Source: Gymnopus androsaceus JB14
Lineage: Eukaryota > Basidiomycota > Agaricomycetes > Agaricales > Omphalotaceae
Reading direction: 5' to 3'
DNA: 27,791 nt
Assembly: GCA_009733575.1 (NCBI GenBank)
Contig: ML769981.1
Span: forward strand, 1 to 27,791
Shown here: positions 1 to 9,996 of the stretch, in pieces
Layout: each line of letters starts with the position of its first letter
How positions within the stretch are numbered: position 1 is the first letter of the stretch
Translations under genes and position numbers: made by a program
The notes under the pieces: generated by a model
The model's database searches: none
Told to the model about the DNA's origin: nothing
The model's input: the letters and a program-made list of their open reading frames with translations, nothing else

Positions 1-87
1 TGTCAAAATTGATGTCACCCCCCCCAATTTAGTCGCCTATTCAGTATCCCATTCAGTAGGTCACGTGGGGTGACATCAATTTTGACA
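1..87. repeat. short hairpin/MITE-like inverted repeat
   Basis: The first 21 bases (starting TGTCAAAATTGATGTCACC) are the exact reverse complement of bases 67-87. The arms enclose a 45-bp centre. This looks like a very small terminal-inverted-repeat element or solo hairpin. Because its left end is at the window edge, the target-site duplication and true outer boundary cannot be seen. It could also be the inner part of a longer inverted repeat. Confidence 0.6.
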
Positions 88-190
88 GCCACTGTAATAT
101 CAGTCAAACTTTAATGAAATTACTCAATATTTACAGCACTTGAGTAGTAAAATTTTTATTGATGCCGAATCCACAGGTACCTGCAGGTCA

Positions 191-1820
191 TTAAAAGTAT
201 CCCAAAGGATGACCTGTGACCTGTGCCAGATCCGTGGGAAACAGGTACCGGGATCCGCAGCTCAAATACCTGCAGGTACCTGTTCCAGATCTGGACTCGT
301 GTCCATCATTAGTTTCACCCTCAACATCCTCCAAGTCTTGCTCAGCATCCTCTGAGTCTTGCCCAACATCCTCCGAGTCTCCCTCTTCCTTCTCATGCAG
401 CAAACATATGGGCCTAGCAACATCAACCAGGAGCTCGGTAACAACACAAACTGACATAGCCATCTCTACAGGTGTGAAGACTTTTGTTGAAGTAGCTTTA
501 CTTGGTGCTATCATGTCCTGTGTCACTGCTGTCCGATCCACCAGCCATAGACTGGTTTTTCAAAATGCTGTTTGGATTAGGTCTGGAGTCATGGCGTGAA
601 TGTGAGCTTTCCCATAAATCATGGCAAAGGTGTCTTTGGTAATTGATAGCCCTGTTTCGTGCATGTAGCAGTCACGTTCGTCTCCAAGGCTGCTTTCAAT
701 GCACTGAAACAAACAACATCAAGCCCCTGGTAGATATGGGTGCCGTGTGCAACATAACAAGGAACATGGATGAGGTGCTCTCAACAGTACTCAAGGAATG
801 CACGGGATACGTGGGATCCATGGCTGATGATGCTGAGGCAGCAATATTGTCTATTGGCTTTCTCTCATGTCAAGCATTCAAAGTGTTTGGCAAATTCAAG
901 ACCAAGTTCATTGTCAGTCCATCCCTTTTTTGAGTATCCAACCCTATAATAACTGATTAGAGCCCTTCGCAGTTAAAATGATTGCTTCAAAACGCACATG
1001 GAATTCAGGGGATCATTCTGCTGCCATGTTACACCATATCCTTTCCCTTTGAAGATCATCGTGGGAGGTATAGAAGTACCATCTGCACATATTGTCACAA
1101 GTACTGTTGTCATTTCTCTATTTGCTCTTCTTTGCTGGTATTGCATCTTCTTTCCTGTGTGCCCGATTACCGTAGTTACCCCTCCGCTCAAATTATTAAA
1201 ACCAATCTCTTCAAAAGCATGCATGCACTCTGGCGCCATAGGCTTTCCATCATCACCAGTTTCAGCAAGCTCTTCCATTGAATTGAAGTAAAGTTTATTG
1301 CTGTGAGGATTCACAGCCTGGCTGCGCAGAGTATCAAGGGATGATGCATTGAAGACATGTAAGCGATCCAAGTGTTGCGCAACAAAGCGGTAAGTCCAGC
1401 GTTTTCCAATGCCTTCCTCTGGAAACTTGGAACCCAATCTACTGCAACAGATCTCATCAACATGCTCCTTGAGCTGTTGGTGATCCAAAGGATGCCCCCA
1501 GCAAGCTAGTTCAAGAGCATAGCTGATAACTACTTCAGTTTCCTCCAATGTCAACCAGATTTTTTTGCATTAGATACTGCCAAATGTCTCCCTCCCTTGA
1601 GAAGATTCCAGAGAGTGGTGTGATGAATCTCAACAACCTTCCCGGTTTCCCGTCTGTATTCAGCTGCAACTTCTTTACAGACTTGACAGAGCCCATGAAT
1701 GAAACCATCATTGAGTTCTTAATATTGTTGGTAAAGAGTGACAGCTCTAGCATGGAGTCTTTTCTTCTCTTCAGAGTGGAGCTGAGCCCGTTTTTCCAAT
1801 GGGAATGCATGGCGGCCCAT
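191..1820 (-). pseudogene. pogo/Tc1-type (CENP-B-like, DDE_1) transposase, decayed
   Basis: A minus-strand reading starting at the ATG at 1818-1820 gives an N-terminal HTH-type region (about 1820-1540), in the same frame as the long open stretch 1554-973. That stretch carries the family block around EEIGF...QQRRANRE..TVLVTICADG...IFKGKGY. Further C-terminal homology continues in broken frames through about 640-970 (KGWTDNELGLEFAKHF, then a SRAFLEYC / HGTHIYQGLDVV block) and into the acidic tail at 541-191. The product would be a DNA transposase of the pogo/Fot1-like group with a CENP-B-type DNA-binding domain. At least four in-frame stops or shifts interrupt it, one of them a TAA near codon 34. 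The first catalytic Asp expected before EIGF is Glu here, and the second acidic position (usually DGH or NGH) is degraded. The copy is therefore dead. The C-terminal tail runs into a dispersed repeat at 205-285. Confidence 0.75.
205..290. repeat. dispersed GC-rich repeat containing TACCTGCAGGTACCTGT
   Basis: This stretch contains the blocks CCGTGGGAAACAGGT, CGGGATCCGC and TACCTGCAGGTACCTGT in the same order and orientation as 21155-21241 (about 21 kb away), with a third, partial inverted match at 21745-21790. It overlaps the region encoding the tail of the dead transposase. It is probably a subterminal region of a DNA transposon family, since palindromic 6-8-mers repeat several times within it. 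Confidence 0.55.
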
Positions 1821-2008
1821 AGAATAAGCGCAATTGAACCAGAATGAAGGAAAACAGGTTACATCACAAAATGTCATGCTTAAACTGTGAGTCATGGATT
1901 GTCACACCTGCTGTCATAAAATGTATATTTCGCTTACCAAACTTGCAATTGCACGGGCCCACACTTGTTCACACAAGTAATATAGATGGTATACACCTAC
2001 TGAGACCA

Positions 2009-5000
2009 TTACAGGCATATAATCTTAGCTATAATGAGCCTCAGAGATGACTTGAATTTTTGTGCAAAGTCCCTGATGGCAGTAAGATGAATTTTACCTT
2101 CCTTGATGATGTAGTGGATGAAGTGGTCTCGGATATTGATGTGTTTGGTCCTGGCATGAAAATGATCATCCTTTGCCAATCCAATGGCAGACTGATTGTC
2201 TGACATGATAGGGATCACATGAGTAATGGGACCAAAGATTTTTGATAAAAGATTCCTGAGCCAGATTGCTTCCTTTGCCGCATGGGTCAAAGTGATATAC
2301 TCGGCTTCCATGGTAGATGAAGAAATGGTATCCTGTCATTTTGACAACCAAGATACTGCTCCGCCATTCAACATAACAACAAACCCAGAAATAGCATGTT
2401 GATCCTCTTGGGACATACCATCCGCATCCGTGTAGCCTTGGACTGTTTCCTCATTGCTCATACTGAGCCAAAAGTCTTGGGTGTATTTGAGATAGGCGTA
2501 AACACGGTGTACACCATTCCAATGAGTGATGCCAGGGTTTTGTGAAAAGCAAGCAAGGATAGAGACTGCATACGTGATGTTGGGTCTCGTAGCAACGGAT
2601 AAGTACTGGAGAGCACCAAGGGCCTCTCTGCAGGGTTTGTCACACATAAAAGTGATATCCTCAACTGTTTTGGGTGATTGGTCCTTGGTGAGGTGGATGT
2701 GGGGATTAAAGGGAATAGAGAGTGGCTTTATATCCAAGAATCCATAGCAAGAGAGTATGGCATCAATGTATGACCGCTGGGATAAGTGAATTGTCCTGTT
2801 ATGGAGAGATCTTTGGATCTCGATCCCAAGTAGCCAATGGATTTCTCTGGAATCAACAACTTCAATTATAGCCCCAATATCTTTCTTCAGGTTCTCCATG
2901 ATGGCCAGGGTTTCAGTAACCAATGTCATGTCATCAACATGTATAAAAAGGATGGTAAAGGGATTAGTGCAATAGAAAACAGCATGATCAAAATCAGACA
3001 CTTTAAACCCTAGTTGGGTCATGATTTCCCTGAATTGCATGTACCATTGTTGACTGGCTTGTTTAAGTCGGTAAAGTGCAAGTTTAAGCCATAAAGTTTG
3101 ACCTGGTATTACCCCTATATCAATGCCTGGAGGTGCCTTCATAGGAATGCACTTGTTGTCATCCAATTTTCTGTAAAGATAAGCAGATTTCACGTCCATT
3201 TGGTGAATAATCATGCCATTTTCAGCTCCGATGCTGAGTATAGCATGAGCTGATGCAAGTTTTGCAACAGATGCAAAGGTTTTGTCTGGGAAGTAGTCAA
3301 TGTCTGGGATCTGATTAAATCCATGTACAACAAGACGGGCTTGGTGTCCTGTAATGTGACCTTGTTCATTGTTCTTGGTCTGATAGACCCATTTGGATGT
3401 GAGAATATTTGCATCTGGAGGTGGAGTGACAATTGTATAGGTTCCATGCTCCTGGAGTCTGGAGATTTTGTCCTTCATGGCATCATACCATTTGGAGCTG
3501 TCAGGTCGTCACATAGCTTCTGCAACAGATAAAGGATCAGATTTGATTTCTGATGTTACCTGACCTAGAGATGCAGTAAGATGTCACAACTCATCACTTC
3601 CTTCTCCAAGCCCTTCAATGATGTCCCTGATCTTCTTGGTGGGTTGTCTGACTTGTTTGCCAGATACTTCATCTGGTGTAATTAGTTCAGCGATTTCTTC
3701 TGGAACTGGTATGACAGGCTGTTCCGACTTGGTGACTGATGTTTCTAAATTTCCCAAATTTCCATCCTCCCCTTCAACAGGTTGGATCTGCCTGTCAGAG
3801 AAAAATATGTTCCTCACCATTGTGACAGTGTGATGTGTTGGCCAGTAGATGTAGTGACCATCTGATTCGGGTCCAAGTCCTATCCAGTGTCCTTCCTGGG
3901 CTTGTGGTTCCAATTTACTGGGTTCCTTCTCTCATTTAACATAGACAATACTGCTGAAGATGTGAAGATTAGTGATGTCCGGTTTAATACCAAACCATTT
4001 CTTGTATGGAGTGGCCATTCCAATGGCCTTCTTTTGCATCTGATTCCAAACATATACCGCATATTTCATCATGAATTCCCAAAGCCATTTCGGGAGTCCT
4101 GATGAGATCAAAAGACTTTGAACTGCGTTTAGCGAAGTTCGATGTGCGCGCTCCACTATACCATTGTGTTCTGAGGTGTTGTGTACTGTGAGACATTGTT
4201 GTGTCCCAATATGTTCCAGATATGCCATGAATTCATTACTGAGAAATTCTCCCCCTCAATCAGAGTGCAGAACTTTAACAGTTGTGCCGTATTGTATTTG
4301 GAGACCTGTTTGGAGAACCATGTACTGTGCAAATGACTTGTCCTTCAACTTCATTTGGGGTTCCTCCAGCCAATCAGTTGCTTCATCAACTAGAGTCAGC
4401 ATGTAAGTGCAATGGTTTACCGTCCTGACTTGTAATGGTCCCCACACAACCATGTGGAAAGTGTCTCCAAATTTCTCCACATGTGGAGATGATTGCACCT
4501 GAGCAATAGGATACCTGGATGCTTTCCCAAGCATACAAGCATGGCATTCTGGTTTGTCCATTTGTTTTGGATCCAATCCGATTCCATGAACCTGGTTGTC
4601 TCAGAATATATGCTTCATGTAAGCATAGTTGAGATGACCTAAGATGCAGTGTGCCTTGTAAAGAGATACCAATCTGCCAATCTTAGTCAAATAAGTTTGT
4701 TCCCTTGATGGGATCTGGTATAGTCCGTTTGTCTTTGGGATAACTCCCACGAGTTTCCCCTGGTGATCTCTGATTGTCATTTTACCATTTGCGGTATGGA
4801 TGGCGTAACCATCATCATTGAGTTTTCCCAGTGATATGAGTGTGCTGGGAGTGTCTGGACATAGAAGGGTGTGATGGAGCTTTAGCGTTTGGACTTTGTG
4901 TCCATATGTGGGGAGATCAAAATGGAGTGTGCAGGAGATGTTTGCCGTGAAGGTTTCCGCATTAGCAGCCTGAATGACTCATGTTGGTATTTCCTTTTTA

Positions 5001-5247
5001 TTCCTGAGTTTGTCGGTGAGTGGTGTCATGTGGGTAGGTCAAACAGAATTGCTCCATAACTGTGGGCTGCAGTGTAAGCATGATCACCTTTTCCAACTCC
5101 TTCTTCAGTGTTGTATTTGAATTTGAAGGAAGGAAAGAGGTTAACGTCAATATATACTTCTTCCTCCTCTTCATCATTAACAGTAAGAGGTGGCGGAGTG
5201 TTGACTTTGATGTTCTGCACTCTGCAGCTTTGATCGCTCGGCAATGA
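2009..5247 (-). pseudogene. copia pol (protease-integrase-RT-RNase H), inactivated
   Basis: The protease begins in the frame ending at 5026 (ILFD at about 5050-5038), but the catalytic D-S/T-G triplet is absent: a short deletion joins ILFD to the sequence that should follow it. From about 5040 to 2009 a single frame then carries the GAG-pre-integrase zinc site (H..H, CHAC at about 4540), integrase (D in LVDEATDW, D in VLHSD, E in NGIVERAHRTS), reverse transcriptase (VDD at about 2930-2939) and RNase H (TDADG at about 2415; MEAEYITL from 2311). Stops lie at 4979, 4601, 4256, 3932, 3584, 3509 and 2336; all seven are TGA. The frame is not shifted anywhere in that 3 kb. The reading ends ...DFAQKFKSSL, resembling the ADIFTKSL end of copia pol. 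Confidence 0.85.
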
Positions 5248-5252
5248 AAGAG

Positions 5253-6976
5253 CTAATTCAAATCATCAGCTATTTCAGAAAAATCAAAAACAAGATTCCC
5301 ATGCTTAGTGGGAATTTCAATTGCTGCCCATGATGACTCTGGTACTTCCTCAATCATGGATGAGGATGCCACTTTGTTGTTCTTCAGCCTATCTCTCCAG
5401 TTTCCATCCGACTTCTTCTTCTGCTTCTCTTTAGGAGGTTTCATCTCCTTGGCCTCGTTGGCCTGACTGCGTTTCTCCGATGAACATTGATTTCTGAAGT
5501 GTCCTTTACCTCCGCAGTTGTAACATACAGAATCCTGGCAACTTGTCAATCCTCCGCAGCCTCTGCCTCTGCCTCGGGAATTTCCCCTAAAGGAATTTCC
5601 ACGACCTTGGAAACCTCCTCTTCCCCTGTTACTGGTGTAGTTTGCCAATTCCTTCTTGTGATCATGTCGCATTTGGTGTACCATTGATTCCACACAAATG
5701 GTAGAGATGAGTTCTGCAGGACTGAGCTTGTTGTCTGTTTTGGTGGAGAAAACAGCCAATGTGTTTATCATGGCTTTGAAGGTGTCAAGGACAGAGGACA
5801 CAAGAGTGTTGACGAATATATCATCATTGATATCAATTCCCCTTGTTGTGAGGTCGTCGCAGATGCTGATCATGTTGTCCAAATGTTTATTGACCTTGGC
5901 TGGGTCTGTGCATTGCATAGTGTGGAGTTGTCCTTGTAAAAATGATTCAGTAAGAGTGTTTTTAGAATCATAGTCCTGGAGTAAATTTGCCCACAACTGC
6001 TTTGTATTGTTGTAGTGCCTATAACTTTGGAATATTCCATCCAATAACCTGCCAATGATTGCATTAAGCAAATCACTATCCTTTCCCCTGTGCTCATCAT
6101 CTGATTCTTGAGCAAGATCAGGTTGCGGGTTCCATTCCAAATAATGCTGGTAGCTGATAGATCTGGCTGCAAATCCACTCGAGTTTTCCATGTGTCCCAG
6201 TTTGATCCGTCCGACTTTAAGGTTGTAGCCTTATCAAAGGCTTTTAGTGCTTTAGACATCTTGTTGTCATCATTGGAATCAGCAATTAAAGCACCTGGTA
6301 ATCCAGGATCTGATAGCGATGGGGATCTGTGTGGAGAGGGTGGTTCTGTATTTGAATATGGAAATTGGGGTGCAGTGCCCTGTGGAGATGGTTGTGGAGG
6401 TGTAGGTGGAGAAGGTTCGCGTTTTGGTGCAGGTGATTGCGATGGAGCAGGAGTATGCTGCTGTGAGGATGATACAATAGGCTGAGCAATAGGTGCTTCA
6501 GTATCCTCTTTGTTGTTGTTGTCATTGTCATTGTCAGTGATGTGTTGTAAGTGAGTTCTGATAATTTCCTCCTGTTCTTTTGCAGTGGGTCTTGCAAAAT
6601 TTGCTAATTTACCTGTCCAAGGTACATTGTATCAATTTAGGCAATGTTGTTTTTTGTACTGGCTCCACCTTCCAGTGGTTCGGTGTTTGTACCTGTCGAT
6701 TAATTCATCAACATCAAAAATATGTGGGTGTCCTTTACAAGGAACAGTGTTGTCTGTGGGAGGTAGTGGTGCTGGTCTCTACTGTGGCATTACAGCTTTG
6801 CTGCTTGATGAGCTGGCTTGTTCCAATGCTATGGAACATTGTCAAGTTACTGGTGGTGGTGCTTGTTCCAATGCCTTTATCTCCTGTCAAGTTCGTAGAG
6901 GTGGTGGATTAGGCTTGGGTGGTATGAACAAGGGTTGCGGCAATATGATGCACCAATGGTTAAGGCCGGGGCCCAT
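5253..6976 (-). pseudogene. copia gag, inactivated
   Basis: The minus-strand frame from 6976 to about 6175 is one continuous gag frame broken by four stops: TGA at 6887-6889, 6842-6844 and 6632-6634, and TAG at 6779-6781. It encodes a Pro/Gln/Ser-rich low-complexity N-terminus and then, from 6259, the gag core (WDTWK motif). One indel near 6175 moves the reading to the frame 6191-5253 (312 codons), which holds the UBN2-type capsid-like region. This is followed by RGRGG-type Arg/Gly repeats and a CCHC zinc knuckle of form C-x2-C-x4-H-x4-C (CYNCGGKGHFRNQC) at about 5525-5484. Gag would form the particle that packages the element's RNA. The start at 6976 lies inside the primer-binding site, so the true start could be further downstream. 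Confidence 0.7.
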
Positions 6977-6980
6977 AACC
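6969..6980 (-). promoter_or_regulatory. copia primer-binding site, half-tRNA-iMet type
   Basis: The minus strand reads GGTTATGGGCCC directly after the LTR end. This is complementary to the anticodon-arm sequence GGGCYCAUAACC of initiator tRNA-Met (CAU anticodon in the middle). Drosophila copia and yeast Ty5 are known to prime from the anticodon region of a cleaved initiator tRNA, not from the 3' CCA end. The match is 12 bases, read by eye; the host tRNA was not available. Confidence 0.65.
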
Positions 6981-7266
6981 TATTAGAGTTATATTCCCAA
7001 ACAGGAAGTAGCAGCAGTAAGTCCACACAGGACTTAGTAATATGATCACACAGATTGATGGGGGACAAAGGTATTATTGCAGGGTATAGTACCTAAGCTT
7101 ATATACAGTCCTAAGTACAAATGATATGTCGGGCAGGTGGCTACTGCGTGAATACTTGTGGCTACTGTAGTGGAGTGCATGGGATGGTGATACAAACAAG
7201 TGGAGACTACAAGAAAGTGTTCCATGTATAGTTCGATAAGATATATTTACCTTTGATATTCCAACA
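6981..7266 (-). repeat. copia 5' LTR (286 bp)
   Basis: On the minus strand the LTR begins TGTTGGAATATC at 7266, the classic TGTTGGAATA start of copia/Ty1 LTRs. It ends ...CTCTAATA immediately before the primer-binding site. The usual terminal CA is TA here, consistent with a C-to-T change. A TATA-like stretch (GTATATAAG) lies inside it at about 7098-7106 as the likely Pol II promoter. The 5' boundary rests on the TG start and the 3' boundary on the adjacent primer-binding site. The partner LTR is missing, so no LTR-LTR comparison is possible. Confidence 0.65.
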
Positions 7267-9343
7267 GCCTATTCTGTGTAATAATGTTGGTTCACTTACA
7301 GATTTTACCATGGGTATCTAACATAGTCACTATTGAAGTGAATTTCAGAGCCTGAAGGATCATTGAAAGAGTAAAAGGCATCCAATTATTCCCACAGTAC
7401 CATGGTTGAAGTGATAAATGGCAACCTATGATTTACCTACAATTTACATTGTAATATAAAACCTACAGATAAGAAAAAATTGATATCTATGCAGTGCAAA
7501 CTCAAAAACAGATATAAGGTGCACAACGGGATCCATTAATGGATTCAATTGCAGTACTATTTGTTGAGATTTCTGATGATATCTCCAACAGTCAAAGTCC
7601 AGGAAACTATATGTTTACCTTGAGTATGTAGCCTTGTTATTATAGGTTTACAGTTAATCACAAATCTCACAAACAGTAAAACATAACTGAAAGTAGCAAG
7701 GATATTGGGATAATTATATTTAGTACCCCCTTTGGAGTCCAATTGTTGTTGTTCAGCAACCTTGTCACTCTTCAGTCATGCAATTTCAAGTGTGACTTTT
7801 TCAAACTGAATTGTTCCAGTTCTTGTTCATTAAATTTTTTACGAAGATTCTTGAGATGCTTGGTAAAAAAAACATAAGTAGGCTGTAGGGCTGTGAGAGA
7901 TCTTTACAGATTCAGCCACCACATCGGCAAAACATGTGTAATTTTGATCGCAGTATGTAAAATTCCCAGCAATCCCGAAGCCCCCAGCACTTGCCAGTGC
8001 TGTCAAAAATATAAACTTGTAAAACATTCCTTTTTAATTTCCAAATAAGGCAATTTTGAGGCGTCAGGGAGCTCTGCCCAGCGCCGACCACTCCATCTGT
8101 TTCCTGGAGTGCTGGGGCTCTGGAGACACTGTTGAGCACTTGGCCACATCATATGTGTTTTGCCAGTGCTACCAAGTATCAGATAACAATAAAATGCTTT
8201 ATAATTATAATTATTGCATGTGAAAATTTGATATGTAAATTCTTGATTGAATGGAGCTTGGTAACCTGAATCGTCAAATGATGGGTGGTCTCCAGAGAGC
8301 TCCAGAGAGCTCAATAGTCCTCCAGAGCTTCCTGGAATTATTATCCTTCCTACAGCTGCCCCAGAAGCTATGGGTGCTCTGGAGCTCTCTGGAGATCTCT
8401 GGAGACCACCCAGGTTTTGCTGATTGGCATGGCAGATTCGAGCGAGCCTAAGTGGCTGGCTATTGATCAAGAAATCTATTTAGAGAAAACCAATACATTT
8501 GGAATGTCTCTAGAGCAAGAGTACCCGTTGCAGAGATGTCCAGAGACGTCACAGCAGAACGGGCATCGTAAAAAGCTCCGACCGGGCCAAGAGGTCTGGA
8601 CTTTTGTGACACCCAGTGACACTCAGGGTAAAGTGATAAATATCAGGATCTGAGTGGGACGGATCGATCCCTCCCAGAGACGTCAAGAGAAGCTCTTTGA
8701 CAGCTGTCAGAGTTCTGGAGATCGAGGAGACGAGGAGACGAGGAGCGGATACCATTTACGTTTTGCTTATAGATGTCAATATTTCATCAATCGAATGTCA
8801 CTGAACCTGTGTATACATTATATTAAGTATCCAAGAACACCAGCAGCGGGGTAGGCCTCTGTTTGAGACCGCAAAAAAGAACGACTGAAACAATTCCTTA
8901 CCGCGCATGTTAGTCAAAGACTCTCAACTGTACGTCATTGTTAATTGTGCACACAACTGTGCTTTGTTGCTTGTAGCATTCTAAAGTATTGGTTTCGGGC
9001 TCATGCAATCAACGTGGCGCTGATGCCTCAGCGCCCGTACCCGCATAGATCGTTCTATCAATTCCTTGGTCAATTCAACACTGATCTCTCTTATCATAAA
9101 GTCATGTTATCCGCATCGAAAAAAATCTGCCAGATGGTAGTACGCCTTGGTACAAACAATGATAGGACCTTGATACGCGCTCAAGGGAAGATGGCATTGA
9201 TAACTGTATTATCTTATGCAGGATAAAATTCCCAGCGGTGTTCATGGGATATTTCCCCAGACCCTCGGATGGGTTATCATGCAATAAGTATATTGGGTGC
9301 TTCGTTCTGTGGCCTGCACTACTGCATTTGTTTTAAAATTATT
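7267..9343. other. gene-poor interval
   Basis: About 2.1 kb between the copia LTR and the UstYa-like gene. I see no convincing coding sequence on either strand. Open frames here are short and those at 8003-8470 run through an inverted-repeat element. A minus-strand 62-codon frame at 8027-7839 begins with a hydrophobic, signal-peptide-like stretch, but nothing else supports it. Small palindromes built on AGCACT/AGTGCT occur at about 7986-8003. Confidence 0.5.
8283..8411. repeat. short TIR element with CCAGAGAGCTC arms
   Basis: Bases 8283-8312 and 8382-8411 are 30-bp inverted repeats with one mismatch, starting GGGTGGTCTCCAGAGAGC. The spacer is about 70 bp and itself contains further CTCCAGAG/CTCTGGAG units. 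The sequence flanking the right end (CACCCAGGTTTTGCTG) reappears inverted at 19470-19485, next to a similar set of CTCCTGTG repeats, so this is a family and not a chance hairpin. Confidence 0.6.
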
Positions 9344-9996
9344 TCAGCTCTCATTTAAATGTACTGCAGTACTACCTCCTGCTAACACCTTTGTCTCTTC
9401 AAAGTTTGCCTCTGCTGCTCTCCACACTGCTTCCCAGTCTAAGCAGTCGGTCCGAGTGGTATAAGGAAGCACTGCCCTCCCCCCATATTCGCTTCGTACC
9501 ATCTCCAAGTGATGATCACCGTGGCAAAGAATCGACTGTCTGAGATAGTCCAAACAAAATTGTGCTGGCTTGCTTGCGGGCGTGTAGGAGTTATCTCGGC
9601 GACGCAACATCTCCATCCGGATCACATTGAGACACTCGAGCTGATGGAAGATGGCGACCCGGAATACCAGCGATTCATTTAGAACAACGACGCCATCACC
9701 CATGGGTAATACAGAAGCCCATTCCTCTGATCCGGGCAGTGTGTCAAGCTTGAAATGTACGCTCTCCTCCGGTGTTATAGCCGCTTGTCGTAATCCTTCA
9801 ACTTTCCAGATTTGTTTTGTATTTTGGGGTACGTCTTCCCTGATGGTTAGTCCTTGGAAATTCTGCTTATAACGATTGACATACCGTGAACTGCTGAGCG
9901 CGTATTGGAAATGTCTCCAACAAATTCAACGACATTTATAATCGTCAAGATGCATAGCAGTCCAATAGAGATGGATAGATAGGGCTGGTTAAACAT
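9344..9996 (-). CDS. UstYa/DUF3328-like protein, 2 exons
   Basis: Proposed exons on the minus strand are 9996-9881 and 9839-9344, giving 203 residues. The 41-nt intron has a weak donor (GTCAAT), a CTAAC branch site and a CAG acceptor. A stronger GTATGT donor lies 4 nt upstream but breaks the frame, so a recent one-base indel is an alternative reading. Residues 8-28 form one transmembrane segment after a short N-terminus, as in the family. Then come VEGL..AAITPEESVHF, EEWASVLP, FHQLECLNVIR (about 103-113), CLDYLRQSILCHGD (about 134-147) and a C-terminal DCLDWEAV. UstYa-family proteins act as oxidases or cyclases in fungal peptide and other secondary-metabolite pathways. The two canonical HxxHC motifs are altered: HQLEC, and no paired His before CLDYLRQ. 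Function may therefore differ or be lost. The start at 9996 lies about 100 nt below a TATA box. Confidence 0.72.

Larger units (their letters stand above)
2009..7266 (-). mobile_element. Ty1/copia LTR retrotransposon, 3'-truncated and inactivated
   Basis: Reading on the minus strand from 7266 to 2009 gives, in order: 5' LTR (7266-6981), primer-binding site, gag with a zinc knuckle, a protease remnant, GAG-pre-integrase, integrase, reverse transcriptase and RNase H. Integrase lying before reverse transcriptase is diagnostic of copia. The length (about 5.3 kb) is normal for the superfamily. No second LTR is seen between the end of pol (about 2010) and the neighbouring transposase start (1820), so the 3' end appears to have been lost or replaced. 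Coding capacity is destroyed mainly by nonsense changes, not by indels. Confidence 0.88.

Noticed and set aside
2009..4981. Functional stop-codon readthrough (TGA recoding) in copia pol
   Set aside because: Seven or more TGA codons at scattered Arg positions, the missing protease site and the missing 3' LTR fit decay better; the host genes in the window use TGA and TAA/TAG as normal stops.
7839..8027. Small secreted protein (62 codons with hydrophobic N-terminus)
   Set aside because: Only the hydrophobic start speaks for it; it lies over a palindromic stretch and has no promoter or conserved Cys pattern.
8003..8470. 155-codon minus-strand ORF
   Set aside because: It runs straight through a short inverted-repeat element and has low-complexity composition from it; no family resemblance.
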